Shown: positions 37,101 to 45,863 of the stretch, piece after piece
Position numbering within the stretch: the stretch's first letter is position 1
Layout: the number at the start of each line of letters is the position of its first letter
Assembly (NCBI GenBank): GCA_029706075.1
Contig: JAINUG010000087.1
Location: forward strand, 3,466,929-3,530,928
Length of the DNA stretch: 64,000 nt
Direction of reading: 5' to 3'
From: Aldrovandia affinis
Lineage: Eukaryota > Chordata > Actinopteri > Notacanthiformes > Halosauridae
The notes under the pieces: model-generated
Database searches by the model: none
Seen by the model: the letters and a program-made list of their open reading frames with translations, nothing else
What the model was told of the DNA's origin: nothing
Program-made: the position numbers and the translations under genes

Positions 37101-39037
37101 AAACCACTTCACCCACCAAACATGCACACAAACATATACACACAGACCCACGGACACATTCAAATACAAGATCTTGCATATCAGGACCATTTTCCTGAAA
37201 ATTGTGGACACACCACATAGGAACCATAGTAAATGAAATCCCTGTGGTCCCGGTGAGATGAGTCAAGATGAGGGACAGTGTCTGTGCTAGACATATAATC
37301 CATCACGAGTGAGTGAGCTGTTTTTACCACGTTTGCCCCAAGGATGAAGCAATGACGGAGCCCCACGTGTCCGTTTCCGACAAACAATCCTGTCACCCAC
37401 AATGCACCCTGGCTCCCGCACAGGCGGCTCTGAGCGCCTCCTGCCCTTACAACAAACCCACCCAGGATCGCCTAACCCACCTCGAATCCTAAACCAAACT
37501 CTTTTGTGTAAAAGGGTGGTGAGTGACCCAGGGTCAGTGCCCTGGGGAGCAGAATTGTTCTACATCATACAAGCAGTCAACCTATACAGGTGTGGACCAG
37601 CTGCAAAAACACACATATGATAAAACTTGTTTTTTTCTCACTGCCACCCACAAAGCCCCCTGTTAAATACAAAAAAATCACCCGATTGCAGCACTTGCAA
37701 TTGTCACTTTTACAACCATCTCGGACCCAGCGGTTGAACTGCTTAGTGCACGGCACAACCTACATACTGTTGGCTTCAACATAAAGGACAAACAAAGGTG
37801 TCATGTCTTTCGCAGTACCGATACAGTACCCACGGTGTATGCTGATTTTTACTCACGTCCAATCTCGGCTAATCAGGTCTGCTGAAAAACTACTGTCAGG
37901 TGTAAGGTGTCACTGTTTCCCATGTAAGAAAGTCATTTCTAAGACATTTATTGCCTTTTTCCAAAAAGTGCTAAATCTATTTCAAACTCAATTTCGATTC
38001 AAGGTAGGCTACATATTAAATTACAACTGCGAGTTTAAATACTGACACTCCGGCAAACGTTTAAATATACATTCAAATTAGCATTTTACAAGTTAGCTAG
38101 CTAACGTTAGTTGTAACGGTCATCTTCAACGGCAAATCTACGCGTGCAGGCAGACATATATTTGTAACAGAAAAAACAAAGGAGGAAAGTCATGAACCAT
38201 ATTAGTTCAATGGAATCGAGGCCCTGATCGTTTCCATCCTCGTCTAAAATTATTTGGGGGGAGACATAACGTTGATATGAAGGGAGAGTCTCCCAAACCT
38301 AGTTCGAGATTGCGCCACAAATTGCAAGATTTCTTTTTTCTAAGTAACGTTATAACAATGGCGAGGTTTCGTGAGTCGTTTTCTACTGCCATTGTGAAAA
38401 AGGATACTAAAAAATTATTGACGGTCAATAATACGTAAACGTGTAATTAAAAATATATGTTTTTTAAGTGATCCTCAATCTATGTATTGTCACTATTCGA
38501 ATAACGGCACCAATCATCATGTGCTAGCGAACCAAGCTAGCTTGTTGTACTTAATCAGGCGGCTAGCTATATGGCTAACGCTACACGTGATAAGGGGTCT
38601 GCTATAACAAAAACGACGAAAGCGCAGAACAATGAGCAGAACAAAGGAAAACAAACCCACTCGTTTCTCAGGCATAGCCTGTCTTCGAAGACTTTGTCCA
38701 GGGGCAGGACGACATGTCCGAGAAATGCATCAGGTCCGATCAAGGCTCGGTGCATCACAGTGAGGACCAGGTCGCTGCTCCCGGAGGGATAGGCGCCCTG
38801 CCCCCCTACCTCCAGTACTCCGGGTAGTAGCTCGAAAGAGCATTCCTCTGTCCACTCCGGAGCAGTAGTCTTTTCCACCACACCAGTAGTAAATTTCTCC
38901 TTCCCCACTTGAATAACGGTGTAAACGTCGCTGGTTCCATGCTTGCCCTTCGCACGCAGTCCCCTGCCCCGCAGGACTGTTACCTGGACATGCGTGGGCA
39001 CCCATCTCTGGTCATCATCTAGATTTATGAAAGACAT
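8429..39037 (-). CDS. rab11fip5: RAB11FIP5 (Rab11 family-interacting protein 5, Rip11/Gaf-1), six coding exons
   Basis: Class I Rab11 effector that links Rab11-GTP on recycling endosomes to membrane traffic. Exons in transcript order: 38661-39037, 20991-21478, 19655-20252, 12943-15807, 9811-9967, 8429-8686. All introns are GT-AG and phases (2,1,2,2,0) close exactly: 1580 aa with the large exon, 625 aa without. Order: C2 domain (about residues 12-140), the FIP signature around [18 protein letters not shown], a Ser/Pro-rich middle, then the Rab11-binding domain ending [37 protein letters not shown] and [10 protein letters not shown] match FIP5 as I remember it, better than FIP1 or FIP2. Human FIP5 is about 653 aa, close to the short form. 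The neighbouring SFXN5 supports the call. A teleost duplicate (a or b) cannot be told from one locus. Confidence 0.93.
8687..9810 (-). other. RAB11FIP5 intron 5
   Basis: Intronic, 1124 nt, GTAGGC...CAG. Contains the Tc1-like left-end fragment at 9536-9775 and otherwise no recognisable feature. Confidence 0.75.
9536..9775 (-). mobile_element. Tc1-like relic fragment, one end only
   Basis: Begins after TA at 9534-9535 with CAGGTACCTGCCAAAATAAA, then follows the same sequence as the copies at 761 and 36562 (GGGCGTTGGGCTACCACAAG..., GGCATAGGTTCTACAAGTGT). It is cut off near 9775. The opposite inverted repeat is missing. Confidence 0.85.
9811..9967 (-). CDS. rab11fip5: RAB11FIP5 exon 5
   Basis: 157 nt between acceptor TTCAG|CCCCC and donor AAG|GTAGGC. 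Encodes [20 protein letters not shown], then [17 protein letters not shown], the FIP5 SSGLEKLK signature, and ends ERNK at phase 0. It links the disordered middle to the Rab-binding coiled coil. A Tc1 fragment lies only about 35 nt beyond its donor. Confidence 0.92.
9968..12942 (-). other. RAB11FIP5 intron 4
   Basis: Intronic sequence of 2975 nt between the large exon and exon 5. It includes the GA-rich tract at 10327-10512; the rest is AT-rich with no recognised element. Confidence 0.75.
10327..10512. repeat. (GA)n-rich low-complexity tract
   Basis: About 185 bases of purine-only-leaning GAGA/GAAA repeats on the plus strand, so CT-rich in the RAB11FIP5 transcript. It lies in intron 4 roughly 360 nt upstream of the exon 5 acceptor. 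Confidence 0.85.
12943..15807 (-). CDS. rab11fip5: RAB11FIP5 exon 4, large symmetric (cassette) exon with NPF motifs
   Basis: A single open frame of 955 codons (2865 nt), bounded by acceptor CCACAG|CCAGG and donor AG|GTGAGA. Both borders are phase 2, so it can be skipped without changing frame. The residues are disordered and Ser/Pro/Glu-rich. Four NPF motifs occur (long-isoform residues about 530, 545, 554 and 635), three of them within 30 residues; NPF is the ligand of EHD-protein EH domains. Proline motifs PPLPPRRP and PPPKPPRLF could bind SH3 domains, and WDDSFEAF is adaptin-like. A long FIP5/Gaf-1 splice form exists in mammals as far as I recall, so this is probably its fish counterpart. 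No domain fold was recognised within it. Confidence 0.9.
16381..16575. repeat. Local tandem duplication, about 107-bp period
   Basis: GACAATAATATGACTGTTTA occurs at 16421 and again near 16528, each followed by TTTTAAAGTTC(C)AAACAGCTG. A 23-bp duplication (AAATATATCTATTTTCTG) precedes the first copy. Confidence 0.85.
17640..17800 (+). mobile_element. LINE 3'-end-like fragment
   Basis: The run TCTTGGCCAGGACACACTTG ... TTTTTAATCTCAATGTGGCT ... CTGGTTAAATAAAGGTTATA is a familiar 3' tail of fish non-LTR elements. No coding part remains. Confidence 0.55.
18720..18965 (+). repeat. Interspersed repeat ('GGGCCATTCAGCCCAT' type)
   Basis: Starts ATAAGAACATAAGAGTACAT and continues through GGGCCATTCAGCCCATCTAG, a repeat seen in many ray-finned fish. 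Family assignment uncertain. Confidence 0.5.
19190..19560 (+). mobile_element. SINE-like element with tRNA-type A box
   Basis: Starts with GCGTGGCCCAGTGGTTACAA, similar to a Pol III A box, and is unusually GC-rich against AT-rich flanks. It ends in an AATTGGCAAATTGGGCC tail like the tails at 40672 and 56165. The B box is not convincing, so the SINE call is moderate. Confidence 0.5.
19655..20252 (-). CDS. rab11fip5: RAB11FIP5 exon 3 (FIP5-specific Ser/Pro region)
   Basis: The acceptor CACAG|TG is preceded by a C-run and hundreds of bases of pyrimidine-rich repeat; the donor is AG|GTGAGT. The exon is 598 nt, residues 289-488. [13 protein letters not shown] and [14 protein letters not shown] identify FIP5. 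It is GC-rich and low complexity in the middle ([18 protein letters not shown]) and ends [14 protein letters not shown]. Joined directly to exon 5 it reads [14 protein letters not shown], mirroring the human junction I remember, [10 protein letters not shown]. Confidence 0.92.
20253..20990 (-). other. RAB11FIP5 intron 2
   Basis: Short intron of 738 nt, about 84 percent of which is the tandem repeat listed separately. Donor GTGAGA, acceptor CCCACAG. Confidence 0.85.
20262..20880. repeat. About 208-bp tandem repeat, three copies, GA-rich on plus strand
   Basis: AGATGGGGAGGGTGAGGGAA recurs at 20401, 20608 and 20817, a period of 207-209 bp. Each unit holds a GAGA-rich part and a unique part with TTAGTTGGACAAACCAAATT. 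Copies are nearly identical, so the expansion is recent. In the RAB11FIP5 transcript this is a long CU-rich array directly upstream of exon 3. Confidence 0.95.
20991..21478 (-). CDS. rab11fip5: RAB11FIP5 exon 2 (end of C2, FIP signature)
   Basis: The acceptor CCAG|GTGG and donor CTG|GTGAGA give 488 nt, residues 126-288. It carries [38 protein letters not shown] and a basic [12 protein letters not shown] stretch, all strongly conserved in FIP1/2/5. [20 protein letters not shown] follows, matching the FIP5 KGFFLRNKLRKSS region as I recall. The Ser-rich tail has likely phosphorylation sites, which is inference. Confidence 0.93.
22292..22800. repeat. Two copies of a tRNA-like unit, first interrupted by a SINE
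   Basis: GTTGGTTCTGCCTGCAGCGA occurs near 22293 and 22632. Each copy is followed by GGATCTC..., GACAAGAGAG and later by GAACTAATCACACTCTTATC (22519 and 22731). The minus strand of the second copy reads GCTCAGCGGGCTAAT and GGTTTCAAACTC, Pol III A- and B-box-like. The first copy is split by the SINE at about 22373-22497. Confidence 0.75.
22373..22497 (-). mobile_element. tRNA-derived SINE, family 1
   Basis: The minus strand reads a tRNA-like head (GGCTCAGTAGGTAGAGCA) followed by a B-box-like GGTTAAATTCC and a tail ending in GGATAAAAGCGTCTGCTAAA. Relatives lie at 24898, 33615 and 59583. Confidence 0.8.
24898..25047 (-). mobile_element. tRNA-derived SINE, family 1 (best copy)
   Basis: The minus strand shows an A box at 25038-25021 (GGCTCAGTAGGTAGAGCA), a B-box-like GGGGTCAATTCC, a central ACATATACTGAAAAATATAT and the tail AAGACGCTTTGGATAAAAGC. 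About 150 bp with clear Pol III promoter parts. Confidence 0.85.
26490..26712 (-). mobile_element. tRNA-derived SINE, family 2
   Basis: The minus strand begins GGCAGTGTAGTGTAATGGTC, has a B box GGTTCAATTCCC, a middle ending TATAAATGGATTGTATG and the tail GTCGCTCTGGATAAGAGTGT followed by CTGCTAAATG. About 220 bp; a degraded relative lies at 52255-52440. The tail is shared with family 1. Confidence 0.85.
27233..27357. repeat. Two tandem copies of a 62-bp unit
   Basis: TCACACTGGCCTGTCTGTGC starts at 27241 and 27303. The copies differ by about one base (AACAACGTGG vs AACAACATGG). Confidence 0.95.
27905..28142. repeat. Composite (CA)n / 65-bp minisatellite
   Basis: Four CA runs are separated by spacers. 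Two spacers are near-identical (TAGATT-TCCATTCTCTCTG, then TTTATTGCACGTA, at 28006 and 28071); the first is a diverged form (TCTATCTGTTTAGTGCAC at 27961). Confidence 0.95.
30064..30737. mobile_element. Non-autonomous DNA transposon with terminal inverted repeats (MITE-like)
   Basis: TAAAGGCCAATTTATGCTTT at 30064 is repeated inverted at the right end (AAAGCATAAATTGGCCTTTA, ending 30737). The similarity continues inward for about 40 bp through the GTCGC-rich parts. It has no coding capacity. The terminal sequence and 3-bp-type A/T-rich flanks suggest PIF/Harbinger, but I could not fix the target duplication. Confidence 0.8.
32970..33045. repeat. 30-bp tandem duplication
   Basis: ATCAAAAACAGTGGGTGATC occurs twice about 30 bp apart, each followed by CA-TCATCC-like spacer. 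Confidence 0.9.
33615..33725 (+). mobile_element. tRNA-derived SINE, family 1, short copy
   Basis: A box GGCTCAGTAGGTAGAG at 33625-33640 and B box GGGTTCAATTC at 33667-33677 are followed almost directly by the tail GCTTTGGATAAAAGTGTCTG. The central segment is deleted compared with the 24898 copy. Confidence 0.85.
34205..34535. repeat. Common fish interspersed repeat ('CCATCCATTATCTAACCCGC' type)
   Basis: It contains GGAGGAAACCAGAGCACCCA, GGACACGGGGAGAACTCC and GGCCCCGGCCGGGAATCGAA, phrases shared by a very common ray-finned-fish repeat. It includes the B-box-like CCGGGAATCGAACCC. Class not determined. Confidence 0.6.
36562..37052 (-). mobile_element. Tc1-like relic, 491 bp, internally deleted
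   Basis: Inverted ends CAGGTAACTGCCAAAATAAA (36562) and the complement ending at 37052, followed by TA. The minus frame at 36605-36859 contains [16 protein letters not shown], the region of the last catalytic Glu of Tc1 transposase. The middle of the gene is missing, so it is non-autonomous. Confidence 0.88.
38661..39037 (-). CDS. rab11fip5: RAB11FIP5 exon 1 (start, C2 domain)
   Basis: Starts at ATG 39037 ([20 protein letters not shown]) with a purine at -3; no earlier in-frame start is supported. Encodes 125 codons plus 2 nt, most of a C2 domain: [35 protein letters not shown] and [18 protein letters not shown] are typical class I FIP strands. FIP C2 domains bind acidic phospholipids such as phosphatidic acid and PIP3 and help dock vesicles at the plasma membrane. 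The donor is GA|GTGGGT; joining to exon 2 restores [11 protein letters not shown], as in the family. Confidence 0.92.
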
Positions 39038-39600
39038 CTCTAGTTGTCAAGTCAAAAATATCAGGGGGCGCGGGAATGAGACAATAATAGCAGAGCCGGT
39101 ACCCGCCGCGTCCCCCGACGGAGCAGGCTGAGCTGTCAGAATCCTTCGAGTTTACAGTTGCGCATTATGTGATCCACCTCCCGAAGTTTTCCACGGTGTC
39201 CTGTCGCCCCCGCCCTATAGCGCCTGAAAGATTGTTGTTCTTGCTTGTCACTACCGCTATCCTCCGCTCGGAATCCCGTTCTCTGCAGAGGCACTCCAAA
39301 AAAATCCGCTGAATGGCTACAGAGCCCAAAGCATTCGCCGACGTCACTCTTTGAGGAAGTGACCACAGCCCTCGACACTTTCGCTAGCTCAAATTTAGTA
39401 GCTAACATAACCGGTTGCTAACTTATGACATGATCGAACGTTGATGTTTTTGCCACCACTCAGGCTCTCCCCCCCCTTGATCGTCAACGGACAGATCTTG
39501 TCACGTTTTGTTTAGTCTCAGACTTTCGCCTGCAGTTTCTTGACCCACCCCTCCACAAAGAGACCCGCAGAAGTACTGCGGAACTGTATGGAACGCTGTG
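39038..39600 (-). promoter_or_regulatory. Probable RAB11FIP5 leader and promoter region
   Basis: Just upstream of the start codon the AT-rich background gives way to a GC- and CpG-richer stretch (for example CCGCCGCGTCCCCCGACGG at about 39105-39123). This is expected for a housekeeping vertebrate promoter. No TATA box or transcription start was identified. Confidence 0.35.
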
Positions 39601-40565
39601 CCGGGATGACATAACGTTGCAGATGGTAAAGTGCGCTGCGTTAAATGTGTGCAAATACTAATACTCTTAAAAATAATATATAAGAAATGTATTTTAAGAG
39701 AGCATATTAAATGTATGCTTTCTGTGCACTGTCCTCAATCTTCGTATTATTTTGGTTTTTGCATGAACTTGCATTTCGGTAAATCAGGGCGATAGAACGA
39801 TGATTTGCAGTGTGGACAGCATCATTGTCACTGTTGTAGTGACTTCGCGCAGGTAAAGTGTGATACTATACAGAATGCACAAGGGTGGGTCTTGTAGTGA
39901 TCACATGAAGAAACATTCACCAGTGCACTGACCTGTTTTTTTAAACATCTTCATGAAACATCCACGGATTTTGCGGGCAAACTACTTTGTTCTCGTCTAG
40001 AGAATATTTTGCCTTTCAAACTAAAAACTGAAAAAGCCCACACATATCTTACCGAGTGCAAAATCAACATTTATTGTAATTGTAGGCTACAGTACAGTGT
40101 ACTTTTATGAATAATCTCAAGTATAAAACAGAGTTGCTGTTTGGTGCTGAAACAGAGATTCCCATTTGGTTCTGAGATAATGTGATGACAAGAATGTTTC
40201 CAAAACAGAAATTTGTCTCAGAACATATGTATTGTTCCAAACAAGTTTTGTCAAAGTCACAGAAAAACATTCCATACAATGCCACCAACAAAGTATCCAT
40301 CTCCCGATGGTTGCCTTTTTAGTCATGAAACAAAATTATGAAAGATACATGTCAATAACATGTGAAGAATATTCTGAATGTAGGTATTGAAATGTTTAGC
40401 ATTGTTTAACATTGCATTAAAGATGAACATTACCATCCACAATTAGTTTTTTTTATGAACTGCTAAACTGTACATGCAAAGTAAGAAATTCTGGAAATAT
40501 TTCTGTTCTATTTGTCAAATTGAGTGTTAAGCATATTACCACCAAAAGAACAACACGGACAATGG

Positions 40566-40566
<1 letters not shown>

Positions 40567-40601
<35 letters not shown>
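40567..40601. repeat. (CA)n microsatellite
   Basis: About 17 uninterrupted CA units. Confidence 0.95.
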
Positions 40602-40671
40602 TTGCACAGACATTTGATATGGATGAGGTATGTGTTGAATTTTGCAACAAGGATACAACCTTTTTTAAATA

Positions 40672-40830
40672 CTTTTTCCTATTTTCTCCCAATTTGGAAT
40701 GGCCAATCATATTCTAAGCTGCTCAATGCAACCTCCCCTGTCCATTTGGGAGAGCATAGAGAAGCATGTGCCCTCCTCCGAAACACGTGACATCAGCCGC
40801 TGCTCCTTTACACACTGGCTGATTGACTAT
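40672..40830 (-). mobile_element. SINE-like fragment
   Basis: The minus strand carries GGAGGTTGCATTGAGCAGCT, then GATTGGCCATTCCAAATTGG and GAGAAAATAGG, a tail shared with elements at 19190 and 56165. No clean tRNA head was seen. Confidence 0.5.
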
Positions 40831-40834
40831 ATGT

Positions 40835-41740
40835 GACGACCGTGATAAGGACCCAGACGCAGATCAGGGATATGGCAAAAGAGTAGTTTATTAGCAGGCA
40901 GGGGTCAAAACCAGGAATCAGAGAATCGGAGGTACAAAAACACGAGGCAGAGAGAAGTCGAAAACAGGTAGTCAAAAGGTCGATATCAAGAAGGCAGAAG
41001 GGCAAACAATCAAAATCACTAGGCAGGCTCGGAGTCGTAATAAGAAGGATAGTCTCGGGAAATACAAATTACTCTGGCTTCGGAAAGGTAGGCTCAGGGA
41101 AAATTGAATCAACGTACTGACACGGAGAAATGAAAACACTGAACATATATACTGGGAGACACAATGTAAATCAGGTGAGACAATGAGGAGAGAGAGGATG
41201 GAACACAGGGAAGAGACAATTACATAACAAGGGGGAAACGCAAGACACGGACACTGAACCATACAAACATATAGACAATTAACGACCTGGGAGAACAGGC
41301 AGACACGTGCATAGTAAAAGGGGAGGTACGCAAAGAGAAACGTTGCGTGCGTATGAAGAGAGAATAGAAAGCTAATCAGGGATAGGATAATGGGAGAGAG
41401 AAATGAGCGATAGAAATAAGCGTGAGATAATTAGTGATTAGTAGTGTTAGTAACTAAATCTAAATCCCTAACGTTAGTAGATTAGTTAGTTAGTACTGTA
41501 CACATCTAACTAATATATACAAAGTGCGATCACGAAAGTAGGAAAGAAGAAAACGAGAAAATAAGCGAAGGCGGAGGAAACCCGGAAATTCTAAACACCC
41601 GAAGTGCATGACAAGACAGGGAGTGGATCACGAACTAAGACGGAACAGAAACAGACAGGGAGCGGGACGTGACAGAACAATGAAAACACAATACAGAATA
41701 ACGAATAACGAAAGGGAACAGATGAAACATAAACAACGAC
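40835..41740. repeat. Long interspersed repeat, unclassified
   Basis: It starts GACGACCGTGATAAGGACCC and contains GGGGTCAAAACCAGGAATCA and similar A/G-rich phrases that I recognise as repetitive in fish. Near 41640-41670 the minus strand reads TCACGTCCCGCTCCCTGTCT. It might be LTR-derived, but no coding region or terminal repeat pair was found. Confidence 0.45.
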
Positions 41741-42434
41741 CAAAAACCACAGAACAGGGACTCAGAATATAACACTATAGGGCGGTTGCTGGTGTGTGCC
41801 AAGACACTGACAACCAGGCCGATTGGTTCCCTCCCTCTGTGGCTGTTGGCCACAGTCGGCACTGGCATGGTCTGGATACAGCACACTAGAACAGTGCCTT
41901 AACAGGATGAGCCACCCAGCACCCCTTCAATGATTCATGATCTTGCAACAATTGCACTTTATACTTATAATTGTGTACTTTATACTTCATGATAGAATAG
42001 TCAATGAAACATACAAGAGGGTAATACACCATTAGAAATAAATATAGTAAGCATGCTGTTTTCCTATGTGACCAAGTTCATTTATCTATTGGATACATCA
42101 AATAAATTGCCTTAGAAGAGAACTGTCTTTTATCCAAACCACTCTAGATATCTCTTACCTAAAATATGTTAAAGGAGACAAACCTTTTTTCAAATGAATG
42201 GGACTTTCGTTAATGGATGAATTTATTTTCAACGTTCATTAATTAAAAACAAAAAACCATGAATATACTTTTAATTAATTCAAGTTACTGAATCGAGGCC
42301 ATCTGGGTAACCACAAATGGACAATCCCAAGATAGCACTGGATCTTGATGGCCCTGCCTCTGCGGTGGTTTGCACACACCAGGCTGAGGACAATGACTCA
42401 TGACAATGACAATGACGAATCATTGGACCATAGC

Positions 42435-42610
42435 TCATCATACATTTTACATTTTAAGCATTTAGCAGATGCTCTTATCCAGAGCGACTTACAAGATGTG
42501 CATAAATACATGGTAGGAACAATCATAGTTTGTGCAAGAGATCAGTGCAGTAATACAGCGATAGACATCATTGCAGGCAGCTGCATATCATACCTGTAAC
42601 ACTGGAAAGG
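42435..42610. mobile_element. SINE-tail element
   Basis: ACATTTTAAGCATTTAGCAG, then ATGCTCTTATCCAGAGCGAC and a body of about 130 bp closely match the copy at 62335-62525 (GGTAGGAACAATCATAGTT, ATCAGTGCAG, ATAGACATCATTGCAGGCAG). Confidence 0.8.
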
Positions 42611-44159
42611 AAAAGGTTAAATGGAGTAAGCAGCGGTATATAGTGTTGAGGGAGTAGGCAGTGGTGATGACAATTAGCTAGATGTACAGATTTCAGTGGT
42701 TATCATGTCGATGCTTCTCAATTTCATGCTCAGCACTTGGTTCCCATTGACGTTCATGTTTAGTACAAACATGCTGTTAAAAGATGCAAGAACATTCTGT
42801 TAAGATTTGCCTTTAAACCTTGTTCAGATATAACATTAAACTGTGCACAAATATGACATGTGTGGATGCCTGTCATATAATTAGCCTCAAGGCACATTAA
42901 AGTTATTATTCAAGGGTTTATGTCTTTATTTAGTTTTGAAATATTTAAAATGAGTGTATTCAGGATGGCAAACGATGAGCAAACTATTCCAGATTCACAT
43001 CATCCACATACTACTAAGGCCAATTTATTACATCTGTTGGAACAGTGAAGAAAATAGTGAAAATGTCAGTCAGTCAAATGCCCTTGTTTAAGGTTCAGAT
43101 TAACAGATTGAATAAGATTAATAGAACCATTTTGAGCTTAATTTAGGTTTCTGTTGCTAGATTGTGTAATTTGGTTAAAATAATAAAAATGGTTAAAATA
43201 GCATTGGTCTGTAACTTTTGAGATTTACTGTACATTTTCTTTTTTCACCAAAACCATTCTTTTTGTTTGGACTGCTATCCCTTTATAAAGGCTGAAAAGG
43301 AAACTCGACGAACATCTGTGCCCTTTTCTACCCTTGGTTGAGGACTGGCATAGGCCACTATTGCACAATTTCCCCTTGAGGGCAACATATCTTGAGGGAA
43401 GCAAGGCCATTGCTTCCTTCTTTATCTTATTTTACAGTAGTACACAGTGAGTTGGACATTTTGCAACATCCTGATTGGTCAAGCTTTGGAAGAGCTCATT
43501 GGCATGCTGACAGTGTTCCAAACTGACATATAGCATTAATATCAAGCTGGTTGTTTATTTACGTATTTGTTTGTTTGTTTATTTGTCAGGGGACATAGCA
43601 AAAATCATTGTTACAATGTAAAAAAAAAAGCATCAGATGCATTGCATTAAGTGCCAAAGGCTAATTTTGTGCATTTGTATTGCTAAAGTGGCACAGTGAT
43701 ATTGTTAACCTTATGCTCTGGGTTGGACTGTTTGTAATTCCAGGGGTGAGAGAAGCTGTGTGGGTACTGGCGGTGGAAAGCACTGCTGTAGATATCGATC
43801 ACTGTGTGTTTTTAGCTGGTGCGACATTACCAAGAGAGCACTGTGATATACTTGATAAGGCCCCAGAACATCCAGTGCTGGATCCGTTATGGATGAGGAT
43901 CCTTCTTAGAAATACAATACAAAAACAATATTGACTTTATTGACAAGAACGGCTGTATCATTTCCCTCCAAGTCAGCGAGTGCACTCACTTTAGTCCATT
44001 CCCTTTGCCCTGCCAGAAACAGAATAGAATAAAGTACAACTAAATAGGTTGGAGTTTATTTCATTCTTCTGTCTGCATGTGAGAGCATGCACTGGTATAC
44101 TCAATGCTTGTAACAGTAAGCTATTTTGCCATAACTGTTTTTCTGTTTTGTCCAGGTAA

Positions 44160-44400
44160 TGAAGAAAAAAATGGAAACACCAATGTAAACTCATTTAATA
44201 AGAAATATATTGGATGTTGTAAACATGTTGTTTGGCTGTATGCTCCATGGCATAGGCTCCACCAGTGTCAGGAATTCTGCAGGAGGAATTCAACACCACT
44301 CTTCCACAACTCACAATTAGTTGATAGATGCGGAAAATGCTGAATATCCTCAAAGTGGCTGGTGGTGGTTGCCAAAGTGGTTGTAAACTTTGACATATAG
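44160..44400 (-). mobile_element. Decayed Tc1-like fragment
   Basis: GGAAACACCAATGTAAACTC, GGCATAGGCTCCACCAGTGT and AACACCACTCTTCCACAACT follow the order of the copies at 761, 9536 and 36562 but with many changes. No inverted repeat ends remain clear. Confidence 0.6.
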
Positions 44401-45212
44401 ACAACAGTGCCAAGCTTGTGCCACTTAGAAAGACAGCCCTCTCTGCAGGAAGTGCAATAACTGCTTTAACATGGGATGATGAAGCTGACCACTCAGAGCT
44501 ATTAAAGGGGAACACCTCTTTAATTTGATATGTTTTTCCTTACCTCAAAAGAAAATGTAGTTAGGTTTTTTTGGCAGTCTCACAGCTGCTACAGTATCCA
44601 GAACTGTGATGTAGCACAAAGCACTGCATATGTAGTTCAGAGCTCAAAGTCCTGCCTGCTCCCATGTGAAAATATGGGCTGTTCTCATTTTCCTGACAAT
44701 GGTTGCTGTAGGTAATATGTTTAGCAATGAGTAAACTAGTTTGCCTCATTTAGTACCCAACCAGGTATTTAATCAGTATCATATAATTAATCACCAATGA
44801 GTTATGAATTTATTGACACCTTCATTTATAATCAAAGTAACAACAATTCACAATACATTAAGAGTGAAGGATTTAGGAGTTGTTGGACTGGACTATTTTG
44901 ACTTTATATTCCCATGTTTATGTACAGTATGTTATTACCAAACCTCAGTAAATTAGAAAATGCTGCAATGTGTACGTACACAACTAAGCATTATGTTCAC
45001 TAAATTTCTGTGAACGACATCGTCTAGTTGGCATGATTAAAAATGTGCCTACAAGCCCACGTGGAATTTTGGAAATAGTTAGCAGTTAGGAGAAAGCTTT
45101 TATCATGTCTGAACAACAGTGCTAATGTTAGCATTAAGCTAAGGCTATGTTAGCCTGTTAGCTAACGTAGATAACCTACCCTGGCAATTTGAAGTCGAAC
45201 CAAACAAGCAAT

Positions 45213-45863
45213 CAGGGCTGGATTATCGAACGGCCTGTCGGGCACAGGCCCAGAGGTCAGAGGGGCCCTTAATCATGAGAAAAACAATGTGGTCAATGTT
45301 TTTGCATGAAATAGGCAATATTGGTATGGTATGAGATCACATTTTTGTGTTGTTGTTGGCATAGATATTAATTATAACAATGCAGGTATTGATTAGGCTA
45401 ATGCTACTGCCTGTGGTATTTGGCTTCTAGTGCCATCAACTGGTCACCCAGGGAACCTAGCCAGGGGATTTCTTCACTATTTGTGGCGCTGATTTGTTTT
45501 TCTCTCGTTGGTCTTTATGTTTATTATTCTGTTGTGGTTCCCAGCTCCAATACAATAATACTAAATAAATGTTTGATGTCTCCTAAATCCTGTATGATGG
45601 CCTAAACAGGTGTCTTTTAATTTTGTCAGTTAATGTGTTATAACTCGACAATTAAGTAAATTAATGTAGCTTATTGCAGCATGCGTTGATGTAATGTAAA
45701 TCCTGTAGGCTATCTAGGTGGTTTATATGTGTCATGTAAACATGTGGTTGGGAGTGCAAGTTACCTCTTGCTATGTGAGTGTGCATGCGTGCGTGCGTGT
45801 GTGCATGTGGGGGGTAAGGGAGCTTTCATGCCCAGGGGCCCTTGATCTCATAATCCATCCCTG
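45213..45863. mobile_element. hAT-like non-autonomous transposon, 651 bp
   Basis: The left end CAGGGCTGGATTAT and right end ATAATCCATCCCTG are inverted repeats with one mismatch. The flanks CAAGCAAT (45205-45212) and GAAGCAAT (45864-45871) form an 8-bp target duplication with one change, the hAT hallmark. GGGCCCTT(A/G)AT lies inside both ends. No transposase remains. Confidence 0.82.

Larger units (their letters stand above)
21479..38660 (-). other. RAB11FIP5 intron 1 (17 kb)
   Basis: A 17182-nt intron from the C2 exon to exon 2. It is packed with repeats listed separately: SINEs, a MITE-like element at about 30.06 kb, CA arrays at 27.9 kb, a Tc1-like relic at 36.6 kb and others. Open frames of up to 220 codons occur on the opposite strand but none resembles a protein I recognise. 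Confidence 0.75.

Noticed and set aside
8429-39037. Assignment to RAB11FIP1 or RAB11FIP2
   Set aside because: C2 and Rab-binding parts are shared by class I FIPs, but [31 protein letters not shown] and SGLEKLK fit FIP5, as does SFXN5 next door.
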